Part shown: piece after piece, positions 19,002-29,500 of the stretch
Layout: each line of letters starts with the position of its first letter
Numbering within the stretch: position 1 is the stretch's first letter
Assembly (NCBI GenBank): GCA_022842205.1
Contig: JALHQA010000009.1
Location: forward strand, 29,158 to 93,157
Origin: Hyphomicrobiales bacterium
GTDB taxonomy: Bacteria > Pseudomonadota > Alphaproteobacteria > Rhizobiales > Methylopilaceae
Reading direction: 5' to 3'
DNA length: 64,000 nucleotides
Position numbers and translations under genes: made by a program
Notes under the pieces: generated by a model
The model's database searches: none
What the model was told of the DNA's origin: nothing
Seen by the model: the letters and a program-made list of their open reading frames with translations, nothing else

Positions 19002-20198
19002 TTACGCAGCAAAAACGGAATGCCTGGGCAATTCCTCCGCCGCGATGCTGCGCGCCTCACGATCCAAGTTGAGCGCATCCTCTACGCTTTGCGGTGTTCT
19101 GGCGAGTCCTCGGGACTTCGACTTTTCAATCACGGTTTCCACGAGCGCCGGAATTCCGGGGAAGCCGAGCTTACGATCCAAAAATGCCGCCACGGCAATC
19201 TCGTTTGCCGCATTGAGGACAGTTGGAATGCCGCCGCCCTCGTCCAGCGCCGCCAGAGCCAGCCTCAGCGCCGGAAAGCGGGCATGATCGACCGGCTCGA
19301 ACGTCAGGGAGCCGACCTTGGCCAGGTCCAGCGCCTGGATATTCGTCACCAGCCGATCCGGCCAGCCCAGACAGTGGGCGATCGGCACACGCATATCCGC
19401 CGGCGCGAGCCCCGCGACCACCGATCCGTCGGTGTAGTTGACCAGGCCATGAACCACGGACTGCGGGTGGACGAGAACATCCAGCTGGTCGCTGCCGACA
19501 TTGAAAAGATGATGCGCCTCAATCAGTTCGAGGCCCTTGTTCATAAGGCTCGCGGAATCGATCGTAACCTTGCGGCCCATGCTCCATGTGGGGTGCTTCA
19601 GGGCGTTTTCAGGAGTGGCTGCGGCAATCTGCTCCCGGCTCCAGGTGCGGAAAGGCCCTCCCGAAGCGGTCAGGATGATCTTCGAGACCTCCTTCGGCTT
19701 CCCGGCCATGAGGGCCTGGGCAATCGCGTTGTGCTCGCTATCGACCGGCAATATCTCGGCGCCGGCCTCCGCCGCATCACGCATGAAAGCCTCGCCGGCG
19801 CAGACAAGGCATTCCTTGTTGGCGAGACCAATCATCCCGCCGCGACGCACGGCGGCAATGGTCGGCCGCAGCCCGGCGGCGCCGGCGATGGCGCCGAGCG
19901 TCCAATCCACGGGACGGCTTGCTGCCTCGCACATGGCCTCCTCGCCCGCCGCGGCCTCAATGCCAGAGCCCGCCAGAGCTTCCTGCAAGTCCTTGTAGGA
20001 TTTGGGATTCGCGACAATCGCGATCTTCGCGCCAAGAGTGCGGGCGACATCGGCCAGCGCCCCGGCATCATTGCCGGAGGCCACGGCCTCGACCCGGTAG
20101 CGATCCGGCTGCTGGAGCAGAAGATCGATCGTCGAACGGCCGATGGAGCCGGTCGCACCCAGTAGCGTGACCGTCCGCGGCCCTGAATTGTTCACCAC
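19002..20198 (-). CDS. dxr: 1-deoxy-D-xylulose 5-phosphate reductoisomerase
   Basis: A 398-residue NADPH-dependent enzyme that converts DXP to 2-C-methylerythritol 4-phosphate, the first committed step of the non-mevalonate isoprenoid pathway. NADPH-binding motif LLGATGSIGRSTIDLL is at the N-terminus. The metal/substrate motif is LPVDSEHNAIAQAL, followed by ILTASGGPFR and MGRKVTIDSASLMNKGLELI. It supplies isoprenoid units for the undecaprenyl chain built by the UppS encoded two genes upstream. Its start overlaps the cdsA end by 7 bases. Confidence 0.97.
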   Translation of the reverse strand: MVNNSGPRTVTLLGATGSIGRSTIDLLLQQPDRYRVEAVASGNDAGALADVARTLGAKIAIVANPKSYKDLQEALAGSGIEAAAGEEAMCEAASRPVDWTLGAIAGAAGLRPTIAAVRRGGMIGLANKECLVCAGEAFMRDAAEAGAEILPVDSEHNAIAQALMAGKPKEVSKIILTASGGPFRTWSREQIAAATPENALKHPTWSMGRKVTIDSASLMNKGLELIEAHHLFNVGSDQLDVLVHPQSVVHGLVNYTDGSVVAGLAPADMRVPIAHCLGWPDRLVTNIQALDLAKVGSLTFEPVDHARFPALRLALAALDEGGGIPTVLNAANEIAVAAFLDRKLGFPGIPALVETVIEKSKSRGLARTPQSVEDALNLDREARSIAAEELPRHSVFAA

Positions 20199-20875
20199 AG
20201 CAAAACTCCGCGCCCCGCCGCATCCAAACCGCCACGCGATACACCGAGTACCAGCGCGAACAGCCCCGCCAGCACAAAGCCGTCGAGTCTGTCCATCAGC
20301 CCGCCATGGCCGGGGATCAGCGAGCCGCTATCCTTTACCCCAAAACGGCGCTTGAGAGAGGACTCAAAAAGATCCCCGCCCTGGCTGAGGACGGCCGCCA
20401 GGGCGCTGACCAGCGCCACGGGCACAAGGGCCGAAGCACCGAACCAGGCCGCGATTCCGGTCGCGGCTGCGACCGCAAACAGCGTGCCCCCGATAAAGCC
20501 GGCCCATGTCTTCTTCGGCGAAATCCTTGGCCAAAGCTTCGGGCCGCCGATCAGGCGTCCGCAGAAATAGGCCGCGGTGTCGCTGCCCCAGACCACCGCG
20601 AACAGCCACAGAACGGCCGCGAGGCCCATCTCGTTGTCCATACGCAAAACAATCGGAGCCGCGAGCGCCACACCGGCGTAAAGAAGGCCCGGGAATTTCC
20701 AGCCGACGCTGGCGCCGGTGAGCTTCCACCACTCGTAGAAAATCCCTGTTGCGGCCAGAAGCCAGAACAGAAAAAACGCAACGCCCCCGGCCCATGCCGC
20801 GCCGAGGGCAACCGTCGCCATGACGATTCCCGATGCTACGCGGGTCTTGAGTTCGGAGGATTTGCGCGGCGCCAA
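20192..20875 (-). CDS. cdsA: Phosphatidate cytidylyltransferase
   Basis: A 227-residue integral-membrane enzyme that makes CDP-diacylglycerol from phosphatidate and CTP, the branch point of phospholipid synthesis. About six membrane helices are visible. The family signature SSLKRRFGVKDSGSLIPGHG followed by GLMDRLDG is complete near residues 173-200, and GSDTAAYFCGRLIGGPKL is present. It is shorter than E. coli CdsA (285) but within the alphaproteobacterial range. It lies 6 bases after uppS and overlaps dxr. Confidence 0.95.
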   Translation of the reverse strand: MAPRKSSELKTRVASGIVMATVALGAAWAGGVAFFLFWLLAATGIFYEWWKLTGASVGWKFPGLLYAGVALAAPIVLRMDNEMGLAAVLWLFAVVWGSDTAAYFCGRLIGGPKLWPRISPKKTWAGFIGGTLFAVAAATGIAAWFGASALVPVALVSALAAVLSQGGDLFESSLKRRFGVKDSGSLIPGHGGLMDRLDGFVLAGLFALVLGVSRGGLDAAGRGVLLW

Positions 20876-20881
20876 GTGGCG

Positions 20882-21643
20882 TTACCGCCGCGCCGCTTCG
20901 AGGCCGCCGAAACGGCGCTCGCGCCCGCGGAACTCCGCCAGCGCAGTCTCAAGCGCCTCGCGGGTGAAGTCGGGCCAATGCATGGGGAGGAACACGAATT
21001 CCGAATAGGCAGCCTGCCACAGCAGGAAATTCGACAGACGCTGTTCGCCAGACGTACGTATGACGAGGTCCGGATCTGGAATCCCGGAGGTATCGAGCCC
21101 CTGCCCGATCATATCCGGCGTGATGTCCTCTGCCGCGACCCGGCCTTCGGCCACATCGCGGGCGATGCGGCGGACGGCGGCCGCGATCTCCTGCCGGGCG
21201 CCATAGTTGAAGGCGACGACGAGCGTGAGCGCGGTGTTGCCGCGCGTGAGGTTTTCGCATTCGTCGATCAGCGCGCGAATATCCGGTTCGAGACCTTCAC
21301 GCTCGCCGATGATGCGTACGCACACATTCGACTTGTGAAGTTCGGCAAGATCCTCGCGCACGAACCTGCGCAGCAAATTCATGAGATCGAGAATCTCGCT
21401 CTTCGGCCGCGACCAGTTTTCAGACGAGAAGCTGTAGAGCGTGAGATATTTCACACCGAGTTCGCCGGCCGCCCTGACCGCGCGCCGAACCGCTTCAACG
21501 CCGCGCCGATGACCTTCGACGCGCGGCAGGCCGCGCGCCGCGGCCCAGCGTCCATTGCCGTCCATGATGATGGCGATGTGTTCGGGCACGGGGGCTTCCC
21601 CGCCCTGCGCGGCCTCTATGGCCTTGCGTTCGATCGCGCTCAT
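20882..21643 (-). CDS. uppS: Undecaprenyl diphosphate synthase (cis-prenyltransferase)
   Basis: A 253-residue soluble cis-prenyltransferase that extends farnesyl diphosphate with IPP units to the C55 lipid carrier for peptidoglycan and O-antigen. The catalytic aspartate lies in [20 protein letters not shown]. Further blocks are [31 protein letters not shown], and [19 protein letters not shown] near the C-terminus. ATG 21643 places the catalytic motif near residue 27 as in homologues. The upstream frame would overlap frr and is not supported. Confidence 0.96.
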   Translation of the reverse strand: MSAIERKAIEAAQGGEAPVPEHIAIIMDGNGRWAAARGLPRVEGHRRGVEAVRRAVRAAGELGVKYLTLYSFSSENWSRPKSEILDLMNLLRRFVREDLAELHKSNVCVRIIGEREGLEPDIRALIDECENLTRGNTALTLVVAFNYGARQEIAAAVRRIARDVAEGRVAAEDITPDMIGQGLDTSGIPDPDLVIRTSGEQRLSNFLLWQAAYSEFVFLPMHWPDFTREALETALAEFRGRERRFGGLEAARR

Positions 21644-21662
21644 CAGTTCGGCAAGACCTCTC

Positions 21663-22226
21663 TCAAACCTGTGTGATCTCTTTTTCCTTGGTAGCGAGCA
21701 GCTGATCGATCTCGGCGATCGCCGCATCCGTCGCCTTCTGAACGGCGTCGGAATCCCGCCGCTCGTCGTCCTCGGTGATGTCGCCGTCCTTCTGCAGCTT
21801 CTTGAGAAGGTCGAGACCGTCACGCCGGACGTGGCGGACAGCAATACGCGCCTGCTCGGCATATTTGTGGCCGACCTTGACCAGTTCCTGTCGGCGCTCC
21901 GCGTTCAGTTCCGGAATCGGAATGCGCAGAAGCGTGCCTTCGGTGATCGGGTTGAGACCGAGATTGGCCTCGCGAATGCCGCGCTCGACCGCCCCGACCA
22001 TCGACTTGTCCCAGACCTGAACCGACAGCATGCGCGGTTCCGGCACCGACACCGACGCCACCTGGTTGAGCGGCATATGGGAGCCATAGGCCTCCACGTT
22101 GACCGGCTCCAGCATCGTGGCGGAGGCGCGGCCGGTTCTGAGGCCGCCCAGTTCGGTCTTCAGCACGGAGACCGCACCCGCCATGCGGCGCTTGATCTCG
22201 GCGATGTCGAAAGAAGCGGCTGCCAT
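21663..22226 (-). CDS. frr: Ribosome recycling factor
   Basis: A 187-residue protein that splits post-termination ribosomes together with EF-G. Family blocks are [20 protein letters not shown] at about 25-45, [20 protein letters not shown], the stretch around [20 protein letters not shown], and [15 protein letters not shown]. The length is standard (185). It is separated from pyrH by about 53 bases. Confidence 0.97.
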   Translation of the reverse strand: MAAASFDIAEIKRRMAGAVSVLKTELGGLRTGRASATMLEPVNVEAYGSHMPLNQVASVSVPEPRMLSVQVWDKSMVGAVERGIREANLGLNPITEGTLLRIPIPELNAERRQELVKVGHKYAEQARIAVRHVRRDGLDLLKKLQKDGDITEDDERRDSDAVQKATDAAIAEIDQLLATKEKEITQV

Positions 22227-22279
22227 ATCTGTCGTCCCCCTTGTCCCGTGATGTCCGGGCGAAGTTTCCTGGGCGGGGG

Positions 22280-22996
22280 TCAGGCGCCGACGAGCGTACC
22301 GCGCCCTGTGCCCATGACCGCAGCCTGGATCGACCCCGGTTCGTGAATTGAGAACACGATTACAGGAATGCGGTTCTCGCGGGCAAGGGCGAACGCCGCC
22401 GCGTCCATGACCTTGAGATCGCGGGCCAGAGCCTCGTCGAAACTGAGCTTGTCATAGCGCTTGGCCGTCTTGTCGAGCTTCGGATCGGCCGTGTAGACGC
22501 CATCGACATTGGTGGCCTTCAGCAGCACTTCGCAGCTCATCTCGGCCGCACGCAGGGCCGCGGCCGTATCCGTGGTGAAGAACGGGTTGCCGGTGCCGGC
22601 GGCGAAGATCATCACATGGCCGCGCTCGAAATGGCGCAGCGCCGACTGCCGTGTGAAGGTTTCGCAGATGGCCGGCATGTCCAGCGCCGACATGACCCGG
22701 GCGGTGGCGCCCTGACGCTCGATAGAGGCGCCGAGCGCCAGCGCATTCATGACTGTCGCCAGCATGCCCATGTAATCGCCGGTCGCGCGGTCGATACCGC
22801 TGGCCGCGACCTGGACACCGCGGAAGATATTGCCGCCGCCGACGACCAGCGCGACTTCGACGTTCTGCGAGCGAAGGGAAACGATGTCGGCCGCGATGCG
22901 ATCGACCGTGGCGGGGTCGAGGCCGAAACCGGCCTCGCCCATCAGTGCCTCACCGGAAATCTTCACGAGCACGCGCTTGTAAAGCGGTCTTGCCAT
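22280..22996 (-). CDS. pyrH: Uridylate kinase (UMP kinase)
   Basis: A 238-residue hexameric UMP kinase of the amino-acid-kinase fold, converting UMP to UDP. Visible motifs are [20 protein letters not shown] (phosphate-binding lysine), [29 protein letters not shown], and [20 protein letters not shown]. The UDP/UTP pool it feeds also supports the UDP-sugar lipid A steps downstream. It lies between tsf and frr, its usual position. Confidence 0.97.
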   Translation of the reverse strand: MARPLYKRVLVKISGEALMGEAGFGLDPATVDRIAADIVSLRSQNVEVALVVGGGNIFRGVQVAASGIDRATGDYMGMLATVMNALALGASIERQGATARVMSALDMPAICETFTRQSALRHFERGHVMIFAAGTGNPFFTTDTAAALRAAEMSCEVLLKATNVDGVYTADPKLDKTAKRYDKLSFDEALARDLKVMDAAAFALARENRIPVIVFSIHEPGSIQAAVMGTGRGTLVGA

Positions 22997-23023
22997 GCTC
23001 GCTTCTCCCGGCCGGAGTTCGGT

Positions 23024-23947
23024 TCAGCGGGTTCCGGCGGCCGCCGCGACTTCGGCTGCGAAGTCGCTTTCCTCTTTCTCGACACCCTCGCCGAGCGCGT
23101 AGCGTACAATGGCCGCGATCTTGATCGGCGCACCGATGCCGCCCTCGGCCTCCTTCACCGCCTGCGCGACGGTCTTGGAACCATCGTGCACGTAGGCCTG
23201 ATCCAGAAGGGTGACTTCCTTGTAGTAGCTCTTGAGGCCCGATTCGACGATCTTCTCTTGCACGTTGGCAGGCTTGCCCTGGTGCTTTTCCAGAAGGATC
23301 GCCTTCTCGCGCTCGACGGTCGCCGGATCGATGCCGGACGCGTCGACGGCCAGCGGGTTCATGGCGGCGACATGCATCGCGATGCCGCGGCCAAGCGCCG
23401 ACAGCTTCTCGACATCGCCCTTGGATTCCAGCGCGACCAGCACGCCGATGCGGCCGAGGCCTTCGGTGACCGCGCCGTGCACGTAGGAAGCGATGACGCC
23501 ATCATTGACCGTGAGCTTGGCGGCGCGGCGGAACGTCATGTTTTCGCCGATGGTGGCGATGAGCTCGTTGAGCTTGTCCTTGAGCGCAACCGTGCCGCCG
23601 GGGAAATGCGCCGCCTCGATGGCCGCGACCGTGCCGTCGGTGTTCAGCGCGACTTTCGCGACTTCGCGCACGAAAGCCTGGAAATCCGGGTTACGGGAGA
23701 CGAAGTCGGTCTCGGAATTGATCTCGATCGCCGTGGCGGTCTTGCCCGAGGATTCGACGGCGACGAGGCCTTCGGCCGCGACCCGGCCGGCCTTCTTGGC
23801 CGCCTTGGCGAGGCCCTTCTTGCGCAGCCAATCGACCGCCGCCTCAATGTCGCCGTTCGTTTCCTGCAGCGCGGCTTTGCAATCCATCATGCCGGCGCCG
23901 GTTTTCTCGCGCAGCTCTTTCACCAGCGCGGCAGTGATCTCGGCCAT
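23024..23947 (-). CDS. tsf: Elongation factor Ts
   Basis: A 307-residue nucleotide exchange factor that recharges EF-Tu with GTP. It begins with the UBA-like domain and signature [20 protein letters not shown]. The EF-Tu contact motif [20 protein letters not shown] and the core-domain motif [11 protein letters not shown] follow. It is 77 bases downstream of rpsB, and the gap has a strong 10-bp hairpin. The length is typical of alphaproteobacteria. Confidence 0.97.
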   Translation of the reverse strand: MAEITAALVKELREKTGAGMMDCKAALQETNGDIEAAVDWLRKKGLAKAAKKAGRVAAEGLVAVESSGKTATAIEINSETDFVSRNPDFQAFVREVAKVALNTDGTVAAIEAAHFPGGTVALKDKLNELIATIGENMTFRRAAKLTVNDGVIASYVHGAVTEGLGRIGVLVALESKGDVEKLSALGRGIAMHVAAMNPLAVDASGIDPATVEREKAILLEKHQGKPANVQEKIVESGLKSYYKEVTLLDQAYVHDGSKTVAQAVKEAEGGIGAPIKIAAIVRYALGEGVEKEESDFAAEVAAAAGTR

Positions 23948-23975
23948 CTCGTCCTCGTATGTCGGTAGTGTAATG

Positions 23976-24001
23976 ACGCGCGGGCATTGTCGCCCGCGCG
24001 T
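23976..24001 (-). other. Strong GC hairpin in the rpsB-tsf gap
   Basis: A perfect 10-bp inverted repeat (ACGCGCGGGC / GCCCGCGCGT) with a 6-base loop, about 30 bases upstream of the tsf start. There is no T tract on either side, so it does not look like a simple intrinsic terminator. It may be an mRNA-stability element or an rpsB/tsf dosage control. Confidence 0.55.
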
Positions 24002-24015
24002 ATGTCAATACAATG

Positions 24016-25020
24016 TCAGGCGGGCAGAAGCTCGCGCGCCTGCGCGGCCCAGCCGGCGATCTTGCCGCCGGTCTTGAGATCGGCTTCGACCGCAGCCGTA
24101 TCGGCCTCGTTGAGCGCCGAGAGCTGCCAGTAGTGGAAGATGCCGTAGTCGTTCAGCTTCTTCTCGAGCTGCGGGCCGACGCCCGGGAGCTTGGTGAGAT
24201 CGTCCGGAGCGCCACGCGGAGCGGCGAGCTTTTCGAACGCCTCGCCTGCGGCGGGGCTTTCCGCCGGGAGTTCCTCGACGATAACCGGCTCTTCGGCAGC
24301 GCCGAGATCCTGGCCCGCGCGGCCCTGCGCACGGCCGATACCGTCGACCGCGGCGCGCGCGACGAGATCGCAGATCAGCGCGATGGCGCGGCCGGCGTCG
24401 TCGTTGCCCGGGATCGGATAGGTGATGCCATCCGGATCGCAATTCGAGTCCACCACGGCGGCAACCGGGATGCCGAGGCGACGAGCCTCCTGAATCGCGA
24501 TCTGCTCCTTGTTGGTGTCGATGACGAACAGGAGATCCGGCAGACCGCCCATATCGCGGATGCCACCAAGGGCGCGGTCCAGCTTTTCCTTCTCGCGCGA
24601 GAGCGTCAGACGCTCTTTCTTGGTGAAGCCCTTGCCCTCGCCTTCGCCGGACAGAACTTCTTCAAGCTTGCGCAGGCGCGCGATCGAATTGGAGATCGTC
24701 TTCCAGTTGGTCAGCATGCCGCCGAGCCAGCGGGAATTGACGTAGTATTGCGCGGAGCGCTTCGCGGCCTCCGCGACCTGTTCCTGCGCCTGGCGCTTCG
24801 TACCGACAAAGAGCACGCGGCCGCCCTTGGCCACGGTGTCGGACACTTGGACCAGCGCGGCGTTGAGCAGCGGCACGGTCTGCGACAGATCGAGGATGTG
24901 GATGTTGTTGCGGGTTCCGAAAATGAACGGAGCCATTTTCGGGTTCCAGCGGTGGGCCTGGTGGCCGAAATGCACGCCAGCTTCCAGCAGCGCGCGCAGG
25001 TTTACATCAGGAAGAGCCAT
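24016..25020 (-). CDS. rpsB: Small ribosomal subunit protein S2 with C-terminal extension
   Basis: A 334-residue S2, longer than the ~240 of E. coli. The core begins [20 protein letters not shown] and includes [34 protein letters not shown] and [20 protein letters not shown]. Residues after about 225 are an acidic/alanine-rich linker and then a helix-hairpin-helix-like segment, [20 protein letters not shown] (274-293), followed by [16 protein letters not shown]. Such tails are known in Rhizobiales S2 proteins. ATG 25020 matches the conserved start; the frame is open to 25089 but without homology. It is the first gene of the long minus-strand array ending at 10377. Confidence 0.96.
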   Translation of the reverse strand: MALPDVNLRALLEAGVHFGHQAHRWNPKMAPFIFGTRNNIHILDLSQTVPLLNAALVQVSDTVAKGGRVLFVGTKRQAQEQVAEAAKRSAQYYVNSRWLGGMLTNWKTISNSIARLRKLEEVLSGEGEGKGFTKKERLTLSREKEKLDRALGGIRDMGGLPDLLFVIDTNKEQIAIQEARRLGIPVAAVVDSNCDPDGITYPIPGNDDAGRAIALICDLVARAAVDGIGRAQGRAGQDLGAAEEPVIVEELPAESPAAGEAFEKLAAPRGAPDDLTKLPGVGPQLEKKLNDYGIFHYWQLSALNEADTAAVEADLKTGGKIAGWAAQARELLPA

Positions 25021-25323
25021 CTTGTATTCTCCGGTTAGCCGCCGCGGACGTGACCTCGTTCCCGGATGGGCCGAGGCACCGGATCGCAAAAGCGAAAGTC
25101 CGCGTGTGGAATGTGGCGGCTTATAGGGGAAGCGGCCGAAGGACGCAAGGCGAACTCACGGCCCGTAAAGCGACGATTCCGCGACTTCCGCTCGAATAAT
25201 ACGTTTTTGCTATGTTTTTTCTGTGGCGTGCTCGAGTCCGCCCGAGGCGCCGTATCTTCACGGTTGAGACGCTCGTCCATGGGCGCATAATACAGCCATG
25301 ACACCACCCCACGGCCGCAGGCG
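25021..25323. other. Divergent rpsB/terC intergenic region
   Basis: This 303-base gap separates the divergent starts of rpsB and terC and must hold the promoters of both, including that of the long rpsB array. It has an unusually AT-rich patch at about 25192-25222. No confident -35/-10 pair, gene or RNA was recognised. Confidence 0.5.
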
Positions 25324-26022
25324 ATGGACGACCTCCTGAGCCCCGGATTTCTTCTGGCCCTTGGTCAGATCATCTGGATCAATGCGCTCCTGTCCGGCGA
25401 CAACGCGGTCGTCATTGCTCTCGCCTGCCGGGGCCTGCCCGACAACCAGAAGAAAATCGGCATTCTTGCCGGCGCGGCGGCGGCGGTGCTGCTGCGCATA
25501 ATTTTCACCGCGCTCATCGTGGTCCTGCTGGGCGTTCCCTACCTGAAGGTGATCGGCGCCGCCGCGCTGCTGTGGATCGCGGTCGACCTTCTGAAGCCCA
25601 AGAGTGAAGACAATGCCGAGATCGCCGAAAGCAGCTCGCTTCTGAAGGCTGTCGGCACCATCGCGCTCGCCGACATCATCATGAGCCTCGACAATGTCAT
25701 CGCCATCGCGGGCGCGGCCCATGGCGACTGGAGGCTCATCATCCTCGGCCTTCTGATCTCCGTTCCGCTGATCGTCGCCGGCAGCGCGCTGATCCTGAAG
25801 ATCATCGAACGCTTTCCGGCGGTCGTCTGGCTGGGCGCGGCGCTGCTCGGTTTCGTGGCCGGCGAGATGCTGATGTCAGATGCCGCCGTCCTTGAGCGGC
25901 TCGGCGAGCCGTTCGTCCATCACTGGGAACGGCCGGTCGCGATCCTTGCCGCCATCGCGGTCGTCGGGATCGGTTTTTTCCTCGTCCGCCGCCACCGCAG
26001 GAAAGACAGCGCCGGCACCTGA
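25324..26022 (+). CDS. TerC-family integral membrane protein
   Basis: A 232-residue protein with seven predicted membrane helices. TerC signatures are present: an acidic residue pair in the first helix region (LLSGDNAVVIALACRGLP) and the internal repeat IIMSLDNVIAIAGAAHGDWR, with the conserved D-N motif in both halves. TerC/YjbE proteins have been connected with tellurite resistance and with manganese export in other bacteria; the ion here is unknown. It is divergent from rpsB and convergent with the hypothetical membrane protein downstream. Confidence 0.88.
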   Translation: MDDLLSPGFLLALGQIIWINALLSGDNAVVIALACRGLPDNQKKIGILAGAAAAVLLRIIFTALIVVLLGVPYLKVIGAAALLWIAVDLLKPKSEDNAEIAESSSLLKAVGTIALADIIMSLDNVIAIAGAAHGDWRLIILGLLISVPLIVAGSALILKIIERFPAVVWLGAALLGFVAGEMLMSDAAVLERLGEPFVHHWERPVAILAAIAVVGIGFFLVRRHRRKDSAGT

Positions 26023-26026
26023 CGGC

Positions 26027-26587
26027 TCACCAGCTCTTTGCCGGCCTTGGCAACACCCGCATCAGCGACCAGGCCAACCCCAGGACGGCCAGGCCAAGAA
26101 TGACGGACACCGGCAGCCCCTGGTACCACACCATCACCAGCGCCGCCGCGCACAGCGCGATAACGCCCGGACCCGTGACATAGCGGCTGACTGGTGATGG
26201 AGGAGCAGGATTTTCCGTCACGACATAGCTCGCCAGTGCGTTCAGCAGCGTCGCAATCAGAACCAGCGTGGCAGCGATGGGCAGGATGAAACGCTCCAGC
26301 GGCAGCCAGACCTCGGCCGTGACGGTCGAAACGATGCCGTAGGCAATGATGATGACGCCGAGCCATGCAATCGTATGCGCAACGATCTCGAAAATCGCCA
26401 GCGTTTCGCGCGGCAGCTGACGTATGGACGGGCGAACCTTGACCGCGGCCGCTGGCGTGGTTTCGGATTTCGGTGTTTCGCTCCGGGCCGGCCGTTCGAG
26501 CTTTTCCGGCTTTTCGGCCTTCTCCGGCTTCTTGAGGGCTTCCTCGGCCTTGAGGAGTACGTCGGTGCCTTGCATCTCGTTTGTCAT
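26027..26587 (-). CDS. Hypothetical four-helix membrane protein with K-P-E-rich N-terminus
   Basis: A 186-residue protein of unknown family. Residues 1-62 are strongly charged, with a short repetitive stretch KKPEKAEKPEKLERP (about 19-33), then a basic patch. Four hydrophobic segments follow at about 65-88, 98-122, 137-150 and 154-175, so it should be an inner-membrane protein with a soluble charged tail. Its ATG overlaps the dnaE stop (ATGA), so it is translationally coupled to the replicative polymerase gene. No catalytic motif was seen and no function is proposed. Confidence 0.75.
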   Translation of the reverse strand: MTNEMQGTDVLLKAEEALKKPEKAEKPEKLERPARSETPKSETTPAAAVKVRPSIRQLPRETLAIFEIVAHTIAWLGVIIIAYGIVSTVTAEVWLPLERFILPIAATLVLIATLLNALASYVVTENPAPPSPVSRYVTGPGVIALCAAALVMVWYQGLPVSVILGLAVLGLAWSLMRVLPRPAKSW

Positions 26588-29500
26588 TCGCTCACCACCT
26601 CCACGACACCCGGCACAGCCTTGAGCGCCGCCGCGATCTGCGGCGACACCCGGTAGCGGCCCGGCAGCCTGATATCGACTTCGGTCGCGCCATCGACCAT
26701 CAGCACGAGATTGACCTCGCCCTCCCCGCGCTGAAGCTGGGCGGCGAGATGCTCGACCGGCGCCGCATCGCGCAGAAATATCTGCAGCGACTGAGCCAGT
26801 TTCGCGGCGGCATCCTCCAGCCGCTCGACCGCAACGATGCGCGCGCGCACCTCATCACCGTCGACCGAGGCCTGCAGCGACACGACGACGGATGTGTTGG
26901 GCTCCAGAAGATCGCGATATTCGCTGAGCCCCTCGGAAAACATGATCGCTTCGTAATGACCGGACGGATCCGACAATTTAACGATGCCCATACGGTTTCC
27001 GGACTTCGTGCGCTTCTCCTGCCGCGAGAGAACGGTCGCCGCCAGACGGCCAGCCGTCGCGCCCTGGCGCACGGCCGCGGCAAAATCAGTCCAGCGCGAG
27101 ATCTTCATACGCGCGAGCAGAGGCGCATAGGCATCGAGAGGATGGCCGGTGAGAAAGAAGCCGATGGCTTCATATTCCTTGGTCAGCCGATCGCCCGGCA
27201 GCCACGCCTGCACATTGCGCGCGCGCAGCGGCGCGGGCCCCGTATTGGCAAACAGACCGCCCTGCCCGCTGGCGGCATCTTCCTGCGCGTTTGACGCGAT
27301 GGCGAGAATTTCTTCAAGCGACGCCACGACGGCGGCGCGGTTCGGCTCCAGCTCGTCGAAAGCACCGGCCTGCGCCAGGCTTTCGAGCGTGCGCTTGTTG
27401 ACCTGTTTCGGATCGAGACGGCGCGCGAAGTCGGACAGATCCTTGAACGGCCTGTCGCCGCGCATGGCGACAATCGCAGCGGCGGCTTGCGCGCCGACGC
27501 CTTTTACAGCGGCGAGCGCATACCGGATCGCGCCTTCGTGCACGGCGAATTCGACACCCGAGCGATTGATCGACGGCGGCTCGACGCGAATGCCAAGCCG
27601 CTCGCACTCGGTGCGGAACTCCGCGAGCTTGTCGGTCGAACCCATGTCGAGCGTCATGGACGCAGCCATGAACTCGACCGGATAATTCGCTTTCAGATAG
27701 GCCGTGTGATAGGCGACAAGTGCGTACGCGGCGGCATGGCTCTTGTTGAAGCCGTAATCGGCGAATTTCTGCAGAAGATCGAAGATCGAATCCGCTTCGC
27801 CCTTCTTCACCTCCCGCTCGGTAGCGCCCTGGACGAAAATCGTGCGCTGCGCATCCATTTCCTTGCGGATTTTCTTGCCCATGGCGCGGCGCAGAAGATC
27901 GGCCTGGCCGAGCGAATACCCGGCCAGCACCTGCGCGATCTGCATCACCTGTTCCTGGTAGATGATGACGCCGTAGGTTTCCTCGAGGATCGATTTGATC
28001 TTCGGATGAGGATAGTCCGGCTCCTCGCGTCCCTGCTTTCGGGCGCAATAGGTCGGGATATTGGCCATCGGACCAGGGCGGTACAACGCGACGAGCGCCA
28101 CGATGTCCTCGAACCGGTCGGGCTTCATTTCCAGCAGGGCGCGCCGCATGCCCGCACTTTCCACCTGGAACACACCGACCGTCTCGCCCTTGGCCATCAG
28201 CATATATGCCTTGGCATCGTCGAGCGGGATCGTGGAAATATCGAGAGCGATGTTCCGCGCTTTCAGATGCGCGACGGTTTTCTCGATGGTCGTGAGCGTT
28301 TTCAGGCCGAGGAAGTCGAACTTCACAAGGCCCGCCTGCTCCACCCATTTCATGTTGAACTGGGTGACCGGCATGTCGGAGCGCGGATCGCGATAGAGCG
28401 GCGTGAACTCCGCGAGCGGCCGGTCTCCGATGACGATGCCGGCCGCATGGGTCGATGCGTGACGGTACAGACCTTCGAGTTTCAGGGCGATGTCGATCAT
28501 GCGGCCGACGCGCGGATCGGCCTCACGCTCCGCCGCGAATTTCGGCTCGTCCTTGATGGCCTGCGCCAGCGTGACGGGATTGGCCGGATTCTGCGGCACG
28601 AGCTTGCAGAGCTTGTCGACCTGTCCATACGGCATTTCCAGCACGCGGCCGACATCGCGCATGACGCCGCGCGCCTGAAGCGTGCCGAAGGTGATGATCT
28701 GCGCCACACGGTTGAACCCGTACTTCTCCTGCACGTAGCGGATGACTTCCTCGCGACGGTCCTGACAGAAATCGATGTCGAAGTCCGGCATCGAGACGCG
28801 GTCAGGATTGAGGAAACGCTCGAACAGAAGGCCGAAGCGCATGGGATCGAGATCGGTGATCGTCAGCGACCACGCAACCAGAGAGCCCGCGCCGGAGCCG
28901 CGGCCCGGGCCAACAGGAATCCCCTGCACTTTCGCCCATTTGATGAAGTCGGCGACGATCAGGAAGTAGCCGGGAAACTTCATGCTCTCGATGACATTGA
29001 GCTCGAAGTCCAGACGCGCGGCGTAATCCTGCTCGGTGAAGCCTTCGGCGCGTCCATGCACCGATAGCCGCGCTTTCAGCCCCGCCTCCGCCTGCCGGCG
29101 CAGTTCCGCAGCCTCGTCGCCATCCTGCGTGAAGCGGGGGAGCATCGGCTTGGTCGACTGCGGGCGGAACGCGCAGCGGCGCGCGATCTCGACCGTGTTC
29201 TCGATGGCTTCCGGCAAGTCCCTGAACAGCGCAATCATGTCCGCGCGCGACTTGAAGTAATGCTCCGGCGTGACCTGACGCCGGTCGCCGTCCGACACGA
29301 ACCTGCCCTCGGCGATGGCGAGCAGCGCATCATGCGCCTCATAGTCCGCGGGCGTCGCGAAATAGCATTCGTTGGTGGCGACGAGCGGCAGTGCGTGCTC
29401 ATAGGCCAGCGCAACCAGCCGTTTCTCGGCATAGCGCTCCGAATCGAGGCCGTGACGCTGCAGCTCGACGTAAAGCCGGTCGCCGAACACATCCTTGAGC

